A stretch of DNA of 64,000 nucleotides, from positions 18,198,341-18,262,340 of the forward strand of contig CM055889.1 of NCBI GenBank assembly GCA_029582165.1, written 5' to 3'. How positions within the stretch are numbered: the stretch's first letter is position 1; each line of letters starts with the position of its first letter. The stretch is from Portulaca oleracea (Eukaryota > Streptophyta > Magnoliopsida > Caryophyllales > Portulacaceae). The notes under the pieces are model-generated. The model ran no database searches and was not told the origin of the DNA. It was given only the letters and a program-made list of their open reading frames with translations. The translations under genes were made by a program, and so were the position numbers. Positions 53,277-63,935 of the stretch are shown here, piece by piece.

Positions 53277-54411
53277 TGATGTCTTCATAGAGGGCCTCAA
53301 TAAGGCACTCAAAATCTCATATTTTATATTTCAAGTTGTTGAATACAATGACCTCATAGTGGGTATATATAAACCCAGCTGAGATATCTAATTAGGAGTT
53401 TCTTGAGCAAAAAGAAAACGTCCTAAACTTGCTTAATTAAACTAATTACATCAAAAATAAGATAAAATGTAACTAACTTATGAAGCTTCTAGAACAATAA
53501 TAATGAGGGCTAATAAAAACGTCACACATGGCACCTTCATGAAGCTTCTAGAACAATTGGAAGGCTCTAGAAACATCACACATGGCGCTTTCTCATTTGG
53601 AGCAGCATTCCTCACGTGGGCAAGGCTGGATAATCACCTCACGAGCTGGAAGGACCTCAACAGCTCGAAAGTGATGTCTTCATAGAGGGCCTCAATGACA
53701 AGCACCTCACTGAATCGGAAAGACCTCAACAACTCAGGAAGTGAAGTAAAAAAGGTGCAAATAGTCTTCCTCCAGTAGGGAACATCTTTGGACGTCCAAA
53801 TTCTCAACAGACTCAAGATGGAGGTCCTCATGCGCATATTCAGATTGCATAAAAGATTAATGACCTCCCATAAGTAGAAGATGACGCAACCCAAGTGAAA
53901 AGACCAAAAGGACCTTGCTGAAACACCAAAAGACAAGTTGGTCCCGAATGAGGTCCTCATGTACGTTCCCAGTTTGCAATAGTTGTGCAGAATGCAAACG
54001 ACCTCTAAATGGATCAACCTTTGGCATTTAGAAAGTCTTAGTAATATACTTCCTTGACCTCCAAAGAGAAGAGAATCACAACCCAAGTTGAAAAGAACAA
54101 TCAGCTCCAGATAAACGTCCTCAATGTTCAGATAAATGTCCTCAATGTCCAGATAAACGTCCTCAATGCATGTCCAGATTGAAATAGCTCCGATAAACCA
54201 AAATAACCTTCGGACCATGTAAGCTTGGACATTATGAATGACCTCCAAGGGACCAAATGTGAGTGAGGCCTCAATTCTGAAGTGTTGAGACAATAAGGAT
54301 GGCCTCACATCAGGTGGATGGCCTTTGATATAGTCAAGGACCTTCTGGGATTCATGGATGGCCTCAAAGCATGCTGACACCAAATGAAGTTGTGAGGGGT
54401 GATCTCCATCA
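53277..54411 (-). repeat. J: LTR-like block with discordant flanks (1135 bp)
   Basis: TGATGTCTTCATAGAGGGCC...GTGATCTCCATCA, TG...CA ends. The left flank is A RT sequence (TCAAG), the right flank is A gag zinc-knuckle sequence (ATGTC), so no TSD. GGTATATATAAACCC at about 53363-53377 could be a TATA region in either direction. The opening 25 bases recur at 53672. A related partial copy lies at 62184-62904. No coding region recognised; the 249-aa minus frame inside it matches no protein I know. Confidence 0.6.
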
Positions 54412-54461
54412 ATGTCCTAACAAAAGGGTAGTATCTTTGGTAGAATATCAAAGTGCTTTAT
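54412..54461 (+). pseudogene. A3 gag fragment, left of E3
   Basis: Encodes the end of the zinc knuckle (CPNKRVVSLVEYQSAL). It continues at 59995 after E3, sharing the TTTAT target duplication. Confidence 0.8.
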
Positions 54462-55480
54462 TGATGTATAATGGGATCAAAGATAACTCATTACACATAG
54501 AAATCAGGATCTTTAAAAACCAAGATAAGAATCTTGCTTCTCAAAGTTCTTAAAGATCAACCAAATTGAATGAAATGATGTATAATAGGATCAAGAATGA
54601 TCAAATTATACAAAAGATTAGGATCTTTAAGTGGTTCTTTAAGATTGAATGAAAGAATGTATGAATGGATGGATAAACGAATGGAATGGACGAAACGGAT
54701 GAATGAAATGAATGTAGGAATGGATGGAATATAAGTTTCTTGAATGATTGAATGATATTCGAATGAATCTTGAATTTGAAACAATGTAGAAACAAAAACA
54801 AGATCAATGGAAACTAGAAAGAAACTCACGATTTGAATGATGAATGATAATGGCTTTGAAGATTCTTGGAGGATACAGCCACACCACCTTCAAGAATGCT
54901 TCAATCTCTTCCTATCACCACTTAGGACGCCACCCTAAGCTAGAAGAAGAAGATAGGATCGAATCTCCCTCAAGAGAAACGAAAACTAGCACAAAGCTAG
55001 AGAAAACAACACCATGTGTTTACTTTGTATTTGATATATGAATGAATGAATTTATAAGAGGCCTAAGGGGGTATTTATAGTAATCCCAAGCCCCCTTGGA
55101 CGTGTACAAATCAAGAATCTAGGCCCCTTGAGGCTTACATCATCCTACACAAGTATGACATCATAAAGAATCAAAATGAACTAAGCTAGATTAAAACATT
55201 GATAACTTGCTCGTTTCAAATCCAAATTCCCAGATTCAAAAACCATTGGAAAGCTCTTTCAATGATCTTCAATATGTCTTTGGATGACTTTCTCAAAAGC
55301 TTTATGGTTCTTGAGATATAGAGCAAATTACCGAGTTGCCCTTGTTAAAGCCATTCGTTTGTGTAAGAGACATGAGTGAATGGGGCTCCTTTTCTATGTA
55401 ATCAAGTATTTGGCTCCTTTGGTGTGTATTTGATGTCTCCCTTGATGACCTTGATGTATATGGCTATCAAATATACATCA
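54462..55480 (-). repeat. E3 3' LTR (1019 bp)
   Basis: TGATGTATAATGGG...CAAATATACATCA. The TATTTATA inverted repeat is present (AAGGGGG / CCCCCTT around 55064-55100). Confidence 0.94.
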
Positions 55481-55515
55481 TACTCCCCCGGTTGAAAAAG
55501 TTTGTCCTCAAACTT
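55481..55515 (-). other. E3 polypurine tract and hairpin
   Basis: The minus strand reads AAGTTTG-AGGA-CAAACTT (55498-55515), then CCGGGGGAGTA at the LTR. Confidence 0.85.
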
Positions 55516-55537
55516 AGACAAAACTTCTTCTAAACCG

Positions 55538-55939
55538 TTACATAGCACTTCTTCTAAGCTCATCCTTCTTCTTATAAGAGATCTTTCCAAAAGTATTGTT
55601 CACTTCAACTTGCTTCTTCCTCTTGCGTTCCTTGAAGAGATTACAAACTCTCTTTTTAAATGCTTTGAAATCATCACAGATCCCTTTGATAAACTTCCAC
55701 TTTCTTCCAAGTTTTCTCATGAATAATCCAATGACATCATGGTGCTTCAAATCTCATTTATTCATGGAGAATGTAGAAATCTCATCTAACTTCTCAACTT
55801 CAAAGTATAGATTCACAAGCTTGTAACTCATGATGAAGACAATAGTAATATTGTGTTCCATCTTTGAAGGATGACCTTCAACGATCTTAATATCATCTTG
55901 ACTTCCTTGAATCCTTGGCACTTCAACCATAAAATTCAA
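55538..55939 (-). pseudogene. E3 integrase relic and basic tail, separated from main ORF
   Basis: LNFMVEVPRIQGSQDD and NLYFEVEKL, then a TGA in place of CGA after SMNK (a C-to-T change at CpG). The tail follows: GLFMRKLGRKWKFIKGI, KAFKKRVCNLFKERKRKKQ, LRRSAM. The tail is nearly identical to that of E1 and E2. Confidence 0.78.
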
Positions 55940-56072
55940 GCTTTCATCTCCATATGGTATAGAAGGATTGCAAATGTCACAATATTGCAGCTAATACTTG
56001 ATATCAACGATCATGCTAGGCCAGAAATAATACTCCTTCATCTTAAAATATGTATTGAGTAGACCCAAATGA

Positions 56073-58697
56073 TCAAAAGAACTTACCATGTACTTCCATG
56101 ATCAAGATTTCAAGAATTCCACTCCTTGGAATACACACTTGATTCCCTTTGAAAAGAAATCCATGAACAATATAAAAGGATTGTTGAGGATGCTTGTCAC
56201 ATACCTTGTATACTTCTTTAAAATCATCATCATCTTCATACAACTCCTTGATATATTCAAGCCTAAGTACTCTTGAATCAAATATGTATCTTCTTGTTAG
56301 AAAACTTCCTTTAGTCAAAGGACTTGCTTCCTCCAAGTGACTTGATTTTGATGAACGAATCAAGTACTTCATCTCAAAGCATGATGATGGCGTGATCTCC
56401 TTATCATATGAAACACACTCCAATAGTTTGTAAGAATCACGAAGCTTAAGCATGAATCCTTCAAGATAATAATCCTTTTGCTCAAATATCCTCATGATAG
56501 CAACAAGTATGAATGTTAAGCCATAAGCATGTAGCTTCTTCTTTTCTCCACTTAGTTTGTCACCAAAATAATCCATGGGACAACTTCCTTGAGATAGGAC
56601 TTCACCTTTCTCAACTCCATTTGTAATGAACAAATATGATGTAAGAATAGGGAATAAAAGAATATGATGATCATTAGCATCCTTTAAGAGACATAGTACC
56701 TCAAGTATAGATGCAAGTATGGACCCTTCTTGAATAATTCTTTTCTTCCTTTTGTCCACTTGAATTACTCCATTTGATGAGATATGGTGAGATAGCATAT
56801 TCTTGGACGAGAGGTAAGGACATTTCTCCAAGTACTTCTCCAATTCTCCATGTGGCTTCTTATGCTTCGCTAAGGCTAACTCCAAAGGATTTACATACTC
56901 CTTTCTACTTCTACTACATACAAAAATGTTATCAAAGTATACAAATACAATCTCTTTACATTGCAATGGTACATACTCTTTCAAAATATGTTGTATACTA
57001 TGAAAATCAGGGACATTGATGTAGTTATCCATGAATTGCGCTTGATCCTTTGCATAGACCATTCGGTGATGAATCATAGGATTTGGTGGCAGCCTTTGAT
57101 GCATGATAATACTCATGGAAGAGAAACGTACCAAAAGAGATAAGTGAGAGAGGTCACTTGTCGATGGTGCTTGTCTTTCATCCAAATATTCACAAATGAC
57201 AACAAGTGATGGTAAAGGATCTTGATCCTTTATAGTCTCTTGATTTCCAACCTCCATTGGTGTAAGAATGAGACTCCTTGGTTCTTTAAATTCATGATAC
57301 TTATTCTCCATAAGTGCCATAAGAGTACTTTGATCCTCCTTGAGCCGAGAGACACAAGGTGGTAATAAGGACGCCTCTTGGAGCATGATACTTCTATCAT
57401 ACAACTTTGATTCTTCCAACAAAGTATAACAAGAATCCATAGAAGTAATATTACAATATAATGAATTTTTGCAAATCTTGTAAAAAGCAAGACTTACTAA
57501 ACTTCTTGGATCAAAATGAATGTCCTTGTCACGAAATGAATGACCATTTGAATAGCTCTCCATTTGTAATGTTTGGACCCTTGTTGTAGCGAGGCCAATA
57601 TCATTGCCATGATCCTTATCAACGCCAATGCTAGCGTCAAGATCCTCATAGATGGCACTACTTTCTCCTCCTTGGATCAATGAACTTACTTCTTCTTGAA
57701 TGGTATAATGAGAGTAAGAAATAAGCTCTCTTTGTTGTTGATCTTGCGGTACACTAGCCTCTTTCAAGACTCTACTTACAACAAGCAACTCTTCTCCATT
57801 TAATTCTTCTACATACATCTTTTCTAGTACAATATCCTCCTCTTTTTCTTCCTCGTGTACTTCATTAGGCACGCTACATACCTCATTCATGCCAAGTTTA
57901 TGAACATCCTCACGCTCGTCAAATACATCAAATACCACACTTTCAATTTCTGGTTGCATGCATAATGATGTTTGACAATCAACCAAAGATACTTCTTTCT
58001 CCTTAGGACATGCACTTTCAACATGATCAATACTTTGGCAATATAGACATGTACTTGGGACAATGGGAGTGGGAAGGTTTATAAGCTGTTTTGAGGAGCT
58101 TTGGATTAGAGGTTTAGGATGGGATGGGGGCTGATTTTGTGGAGCTTTTGTGTTTGGTTGTTTTGTGGGAAATGGGGGTCTTTGTTGTATATGGGTTTTA
58201 TCCCAAAGTTCTTTACTCTTTGCTTGTATTTCAACATCAAGAGCTAAAGAACTCAACTCTTCCAAGTTTGTGTAAGGTTGATTTACAACATGCCGAATGT
58301 AATCATTAAGACCAAGAAAGTAACATACCAAAACTTGTGGATCATCCTCCTTAAGGGCATACTTCCATAGTTGCCACTTGAACTCTATTGTATAATCAAG
58401 TACATCCATGCTCCCTTGCTTAACTCCTTCAAGATTGTTGATGGAGTCACCTTTGTAATCGGATGGTAAGAAATCTTTTTGAACTTTCTTCCCATTCTTC
58501 TTGCTGGAACGTTTACTCCTTTCATAAGGTGCTTCATATTCAACTTCATAGGGGTAAACCTTACGTGAACAAGCGCTTCTTGATCCTCCCTTTAGAAGGA
58601 TCCCAAATACTTCCATTTGTTTGGTAAGATCATCAATTTGTTGCTCCAAGCGTTTCAATTCACTTGGTGAATTCATGAAAGATCTTTTGCAAGCCAT
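56073..58697 (-). CDS. E3 Gag / catalytically dead Pol polyprotein (874 aa)
   Basis: The same protein as in E2, about 95 percent identical by eye. Here the zinc knuckle is intact (CLYCQSIDHVESAC, about residues 217-230), so the E2 loss is private. The protease relic again reads LIQGGESS and the RT relic VYFDNIF, so these replacements predate both insertions. N-terminal start MACKRSFMNSPSE lies just after the leader. The frame continues through DFKEVYKVCDKHPQQ and FLFKGNQVCIPRSG to MEVHGKFF, where one inserted base (GGTAAG) shifts it inside the integrase zinc finger. Two neighbouring frames carry the rest. With four of four key catalytic sites altered but the frame held for 874 codons, an enzyme role is unlikely; a Gag-like role is plausible. 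Confidence 0.85.
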   Translation of the reverse strand: MACKRSFMNSPSELKRLEQQIDDLTKQMEVFGILLKGGSRSACSRKVYPYEVEYEAPYERSKRSSKKNGKKVQKDFLPSDYKGDSINNLEGVKQGSMDVLDYTIEFKWQLWKYALKEDDPQVLVCYFLGLNDYIRHVVNQPYTNLEELSSLALDVEIQAKSKELWDKTHIQQRPPFPTKQPNTKAPQNQPPSHPKPLIQSSSKQLINLPTPIVPSTCLYCQSIDHVESACPKEKEVSLVDCQTSLCMQPEIESVVFDVFDEREDVHKLGMNEVCSVPNEVHEEEKEEDIVLEKMYVEELNGEELLVVSRVLKEASVPQDQQQRELISYSHYTIQEEVSSLIQGGESSAIYEDLDASIGVDKDHGNDIGLATTRVQTLQMESYSNGHSFRDKDIHFDPRSLVSLAFYKICKNSLYCNITSMDSCYTLLEESKLYDRSIMLQEASLLPPCVSRLKEDQSTLMALMENKYHEFKEPRSLILTPMEVGNQETIKDQDPLPSLVVICEYLDERQAPSTSDLSHLSLLVRFSSMSIIMHQRLPPNPMIHHRMVYAKDQAQFMDNYINVPDFHSIQHILKEYVPLQCKEIVFVYFDNIFVCSRSRKEYVNPLELALAKHKKPHGELEKYLEKCPYLSSKNMLSHHISSNGVIQVDKRKKRIIQEGSILASILEVLCLLKDANDHHILLFPILTSYLFITNGVEKGEVLSQGSCPMDYFGDKLSGEKKKLHAYGLTFILVAIMRIFEQKDYYLEGFMLKLRDSYKLLECVSYDKEITPSSCFEMKYLIRSSKSSHLEEASPLTKGSFLTRRYIFDSRVLRLEYIKELYEDDDDFKEVYKVCDKHPQQSFYIVHGFLFKGNQVCIPRSGILEILIMEVHGKFF

Positions 58698-58951
58698 AGA
58701 ATATGAATCTTGATGAAGAAAGATTCAAACAAGACTCACGGTTTTGGTGTGGGGATGTGGAGGACGAAATGGGCAATGTGTTTAGGTGGGAATTGAGTTC
58801 GAAATGGGGTTTTTTTGTGGGGCTATGGGGTTCTTTTTGTGGTTCTTGGTGGACGTGAGATGGGGATGATGGGGGGGAATGAATTTGTGATGGAAAGATG
58901 GTGAAAAGATTGTAAAAAGATGGATCAAGAACTAAGAGAATCAACTCCTAA

Positions 58952-58963
58952 GCTCTGATACCA
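58952..58963 (-). other. E3 primer binding site (tRNA-iMet)
   Basis: Perfect TGGTATCAGAGC on the minus strand. The leader 58698-58951 is non-coding and includes a run of G near 58872. Confidence 0.93.
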
Positions 58964-58967
58964 ATTT

Positions 58968-59989
58968 TGATGTATAATGGGATCAAAGAGATCTCATTAC
59001 ACATAGAAATCAGGATCTTTAAAAACCAAGATAAGAATCTTGCTTCTCAAAGTTCTTAAAGATCAACCAAATTGAATGAAATGATGTATAATAGGATCAA
59101 GAATGATCAAATTATACAAAAGATTAGGATCTTTAAGTGGTTCTTTAAGATTGAATGAAAGAATGTATGAATGGATGGATAAACGAATGGAATGGACGAA
59201 ACGGATGAATGAAATGAATGTAGGAATGGATGGAATATAAGTTTCTTGAATGATTGAATGATATTCGAATGAATCTTGAATTTGAAACAATGTAGAAACA
59301 AAAACAAGATCAATGGAAACTAGAAAGAAACTCACGATTTGAATGATGAATGATAATGGCTTTGAAGATTCTTGGAGGATACAGCCACACCACCTTCAAG
59401 AATGCTTCAATCTCTTCCTATCACCACTTAGGACGCTACCCTAAGCTAGAAGAAGAAGATAGGATCGAATCTCCCTCAAGAGAAACGAAAACTAGCACAA
59501 AAGCTAGAGAGAAAACAACACCATGTGTTTACTTTGTATTTGATATATGAATGAATGAATTTATAAGAGGCCTAAGGGGGTATTTATAGTAATCCCAAGC
59601 CCCCTTGGACGTGTAAAAATCAAGAATCTAGGCCCCTTGAGGCTTGCATCATCCTACACAAGTATGACATCATAAAGAATCAAAATGAACTAAGCTAGAT
59701 TAAAACATTGATAACTTGCTCGTTTCAAATCCAAATTCCCAGATTCAAAAACCATTGGAAAGCTCTTTCAATGCTCTTCAATATGTCTTTGGATGACTTT
59801 CTCAAAAGATTTATGGTTCTTGAGATATAGAGCAAATTACCGAGCTGCCCTTGTTAAAGCCATTCGTTTGTGTAAGAGACATGAGTGAATGGGGCTCCTT
59901 TTCTATGTAATCAAGTATTTGGCTCCTTTGGTGTGTATTTGATGTCTCCCTTGATGACCTTGATGTATATGGCTATCAAATATACATCA
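58968..59989 (-). repeat. E3 5' LTR (1022 bp)
   Basis: TGATGTATAATGGG...CAAATATACATCA, followed by TTTAT. Confidence 0.95.
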
Positions 59990-59994
59990 TTTAT

Positions 59995-60453
59995 ATGTAG
60001 AACCAGAGTATCATGAAAATGAACATGAAGAAGAACAAGGAGTTGACGTGAATGAGGAAGAGGAAGTAGAGGAGGCCGATGAAGGAGAAATGCTAGTGTT
60101 AAGAAGGGCCTTAAGTGTTGCTTGTGTCCCAAACGAGCTAGAACAAAGGGAAAACATCTTTCACACAAGATGTACTATTCAAGGCAAGGTGTGTTCTCTA
60201 ATCATTGATGGAGGAAGTTGCACCAATGCTACTTCTACAACCATGGTGAAAAAACTACAATTGGAGGTTAGTCCACACCCATCCCCTTACACAATTCAAT
60301 GGCTAAGTCATGGGAAGGGAATTCGTGTGGTTCACCGTGTACTTGTAAGTCTTTCCATTGGTAAAAACTACAAAGATTCTATTTAGTGTGATGTAATTCC
60401 AATGGATGCTTGTCATATTTTGCTTGGGAGACCTTGGCTTTTTGATAGGCATG
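59995..60453 (+). pseudogene. A3 gag-protease fragment, right of E3
   Basis: Continues the A reading frame after E3: YVEPEYHENEHEEEQGVDV, a Glu-rich linker, LRRALSVACVPNELEQREN, then KVCSLIIDGGSCTNATS (catalytic Asp kept). A TAG in place of TGG after KDSI (60384-60386) stops it; homology goes on to DACHILLGRPWLFDRH, where the A4 LTR starts. Confidence 0.83.
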
Positions 60454-61262
60454 TGATGTAGATTTGGTTCCAAAACTGTGGAAGCCAAGTACTTAGCTAC
60501 ATTGACAAAGAGCTTGAAACTATCACATTTGGTCTACATTCGAATGGTCTTAATCATGAAGGAGTATTGATTTCTCTCTAACTCAAGAACCATGAAGCTA
60601 CCAAAGAAAGTGTCCTAGAGTGAAATGATCTACTTTTCAAGAGCTTTCCAATGGTACAAGAATCTTTAAATTTGGTTAAGTATAGAGCAAGTTATTATCA
60701 TTTGTAATCTAGCTTAGTTCATTAGTTTCTTTATGATGTCATTCTTGTAATAGATGATGTAAGCTAGATGGTTGTAGTTTCTTGCATATGACACGCCTAA
60801 GGGGGGCCTCTACTAGTATAAATAGACCCCTTAGGGTGCCTTGTAATTCATTCAATCATAAATCAAATACAAGTAAACACATGATGTTTTCTCTCTAGTT
60901 TTGTGCTAGTCCTCTCGTTTCTCTTGAGGGAGAACGAAACCATCTCCCTTCTTCTATCCAAGGTTGGCATCCTTGGTGGTGATAGGAAGGAATTGAAGAT
61001 CTCTGGAAGGTGGTGTGCCTTTATCCTTCCAAGAAGCTTCAAGTCGCCATTGTTGTTCATTCGTCCAAGCGTTCGTTCGTTCATCCATTTCGTCCATCAT
61101 CAACATTTTGGTAACTATTTCCCATAGTTCTTTCCATCTTTTCTATCCATTTCCATTCCATTTGCGATCCTTAAGAACTTTGAGAAGCAAGATTCTTATC
61201 TTGGTTTTTAAAGATCCTTAGCTTTTGTATAATTTGATCATCCTTGGTCTCATTATACATCA
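60454..61262 (+). repeat. A4 5' LTR (809 bp)
   Basis: TGATGTAGATTTGGTTCC...CATTATACATCA, the reverse complement equivalent of the A1 LTR. TATAAATA at 60817-60824 between perfect CTAAGGGG (60797-60804) and CCCCTTAG (60827-60834). Confidence 0.9.
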
Positions 61263-61266
61263 AAAT

Positions 61267-61278
61267 TGGTATCAGAGC
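61267..61278 (+). other. A4 primer binding site (tRNA-iMet)
   Basis: Perfect TGGTATCAGAGC four bases after the LTR. Confidence 0.92.
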
Positions 61279-61548
61279 TTAGGAGATTGATTCTCTTAGT
61301 TCTTGATCCATCTTTTCACCATCTTTCCATCAAAAATCCATCCCCACCATCCCACCATCATCACGCCACCAAAGTTCTTCCAAGAACTCATCAAGAACTC
61401 AACAAGAACCCTTCAAGAACTCATAAAGAACCATAAACTCCACAAAAAACCCCATAGCCCAAACACAATCCGCCCAAACACAAACCTCTCTCATCCAAAA
61501 CCCTTAAACCGTGAATCTTGCAATCTTTTTGCACCAAGATTGATCAAG

Positions 61549-62066
61549 ATGGACGATTCTAGCACGTCCACACCTACACCAACGGAACCCCAAGAAGATG
61601 TTGAAGCTTTGAAGAAAAGAATCACCTATCTCAACGATCAACTTAAGAGATACATGCATCTACAACATAGGGTGAATCGAGGAGATAGTGAGATTAATGA
61701 AAGTGATGAAGAAGTGCCTCAAAGACGTCCCCCAAGGGAGGAACGTTTCGACTTCAAAGTGGAGATCCCCGAATTTGACGGTAATCTCGATCCTGAAAAC
61801 TTTTTAGATTGGATGCAAATCGTTGAACGTGTATTTGATCTTAAGGAGGTCCAAGACGAAAAGAAGGTCAAATATGTGGCTCTTAAATTGCGAAAACATG
61901 CGTCCATTTGGTGGAATAATTTGCAAAAGAAGAGGCAAATACAAGGGAAGGACAAGATCAAAGTATGGATCAAAATGAAGAAGAAGTTGCAACAAAAGTT
62001 CCTACCACCAAGTTATCTTCAAGATAACTATTACAAATTGCAACGTTTGGTCCAAGGGAGCAAAAG
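61549..62066 (+). CDS. gag: A4 Gag, N-terminal part (truncated)
   Basis: Starts MDDSSTSTPTPTEPQED, an Asp/Ser/Thr-rich N-terminus followed by a coiled segment (LNDQLKRYMHLQHRV). The capsid block comes next: FDFKVEIPEFDGNLDPENF, DWMQIVERVFDLKEVQDEKK, HASIWWNNLQKKR, KFLPPSYLQDNYYKLQRL. No stop or frameshift in 172 codons; the frame runs into the E-LTR fragment at 62067 and ends a few codons later. An upstream Met at 61303 is also in frame, but that region is leader in A1. The zinc knuckle and pol are missing. Confidence 0.85.
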
Positions 62067-62183
62067 TGATGTATAATTGGATCAAGAGATCTCATTACAC
62101 ATAGAAATCAGGATCTTTAAAAACCAAGATAAGAATCTTGCTTCTCAAAGTTCTTAAAGATCAACCAATTTGAATGAAATGAT
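62067..62183 (-). repeat. E LTR fragment (about 117 bp)
   Basis: TGATGTATAATTGGATCAAGAG to AATGAAATGATG, the first part of an E LTR, with no TSD. It joins directly to J sequence. Confidence 0.8.
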
Positions 62184-62904
62184 GAAGCTTCACACATGGC
62201 GCTTATGAAGCTTCTAGAAGAATTGGAAGGCTCTAGAAACATCACACATGGCGCTTTCTTATTGTAGCATCATTCCTCACGTGGGCAAGCTAGATATTCT
62301 CCTGACAAGCTGTAAGGACCTCAACAGCTCGAAAGTGACGTCTTCATAAAGGACCTCAATGGCAAACACCTCACTGAATTGGAAAGACCTCAACAACTCA
62401 GGAAGTGAAGTAAAAAATGTGCAAATAGTCTTCCTCCAGTAGGGAACGTCCTTGGACGTCCAAATTCTTAGCAGACTCAAGATGGAGGTCCTCATGCGTA
62501 TATTCTGATTGCATAGAAGGCTAATGACCTCCAACTGGATCAACCATTGGCATTTAGGAAAGCTCAATAATAAACGTCCTTGACATCCAAAGAGAAGAGA
62601 ATCATAAACGAAGTTAAAAAGAACAACCAGCTCCAGATAAATGTCCTCAACGCATGCCTAGATTGAAATAGCTCTATGGAACCTAAATGACCTTCGGACC
62701 ATGTAAGCTTGCACATTATGAACGACTCTTGGACAATCATGGAGGGCACAATAAGATGAGGTCTCAGATCTGAGGCATTGAGACTGTAAAGATGGCCTCG
62801 CATATGGTGAATGACCTTCGGTATCATCAAGATCCATATGGGATTCACGAATGACCTTTATGCAAGTTGGCACCAAATGAGGTTGCGAGGGCTGATTTCC
62901 ATCA
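62184..62904 (-). repeat. J fragment (about 720 bp)
   Basis: Aligns with 53535-54411 (CACACATGGCGCTT, TCACGTGGGCAAG, GGACCTCAACAGCTCG) with several internal deletions, ending TTGCGAGGGCTGATTTCCATCA. It lacks the left end of J. Confidence 0.75.
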
Positions 62905-63570
62905 CTTAGCTACATTCAAAAGGAGCTTGAAAATATCACATTTGGTTCACATTCGACTTGGCTTAACCATGGAGGAGTGACGATTTGCTCTTTAACTCAA
63001 GAATCATAAAGCTACCACGGAAGATGTCCCAGAGTGAAATGATCTACTTTTCAAGAGCTTTCCAATGGTCCAAGAATCTTTAGATTTGGTTAAGTATAGA
63101 AGAAGTTATCATTAAATGTAATCTAGCTTAGTTCATTTGTTTCTTTATGATGTCATTCTTGTATTAGATGATGTAAGCTAGTTGCATTCCTTTTCTTGAT
63201 TTGTACACGCCAAGGGGTCCTCTATTTAGTATCAATAGACCCCTTGGGTGCCTTGTAATCTCATTCAATCAATATACAAAATTCAATCAAACACTTGATG
63301 TTGTTGTGTTCTCTCTAGCCTTGCTAGTTTTCGTTCTCTTGAGGGAGTTCGAGTTTTCCCTTCTTCTATCCAAGGTTGGCATCCTTGGTGGTGAAAGGAA
63401 GGAATTGAAGAGTCTTGAAGGTGGTGTGTCTTTATCCTCCAAGAAGCTTCAATCGCATTATCATTCCATTTTCGATTCCTAAGAACTTTGAGAAGGGAGA
63501 TTTTCATCTTCGCTCTTAAAGATCCTAAACTCTTTTGTGTAATGAGATCTTTTGATCCCATTATACATCA
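62905..63570 (+). repeat. A LTR fragment lacking its first bases
   Basis: CTTAGCTACATTC... resembles A4 LTR from about its 45th base and runs to GATCCCATTATACATCA. No primer site follows. A degenerate TATCAATA stands where other copies have TATAAATA (63230-63237). Confidence 0.82.
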
Positions 63571-63935
63571 TCTCTCTAGCTTTTGCTAGTCTTTCGTTTC
63601 TCTTGACGGAGATTCGATCCTATCTTCTTCTTCTAGCTTAGGGTGGCGTCCTAGGAGGTGATAGGAAGAGATTGAAGCATTCTTGAAGGTGGTGTGGCTG
63701 TATCCTTCAAGATTCTTCAAAAGCCAAACATATCATTCATCATTCCATTCGTTCATTCAAACATTCATCCATCTTTGATTGATCTTTCAAACATCAATCA
63801 ACATTCAATCTTTCAATTACCACTCGTCCATTCCATATTCATCCAACAAACGATCAAGGTACAATCTTTCGTCAATCGTTCATCATTCGTCCATCTATTC
63901 AAGTCGCCATTCGTCGTCATTCACTCATTAAAACG
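63571..63935 (+). repeat. E/D-like LTR U5 fragment
   Basis: TCTCTCTAGCTTTTGCTAG to GGTGGTGTGGCTGTATCC matches the R/U5 part of E LTRs; after about 63725 it turns into CATTC-rich sequence not closely matched elsewhere. Confidence 0.65.

Larger units (their letters stand above)
54462..59989 (-). mobile_element. E3: complete non-autonomous Ty3/gypsy element (5528 bp)
   Basis: Both LTRs, primer site, purine tract and perfect TTTAT duplications (54457-54461, 59990-59994). The two LTRs differ at roughly ten positions by eye, so it is a young insertion. It carries the same dead-Pol ORF as E2. Confidence 0.96.
60454..62066 (+). mobile_element. A4: A-family element, 5' part
   Basis: 5' LTR 60454-61262, primer site and open gag; cut at 62067 by an E-LTR fragment. 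The left flank GCATG has no partner nearby. Confidence 0.87.

Noticed and set aside
53634..54383. 249-codon minus-strand ORF in J
   Set aside because: No recognisable domain and not preserved in the second J copy, which has deletions.
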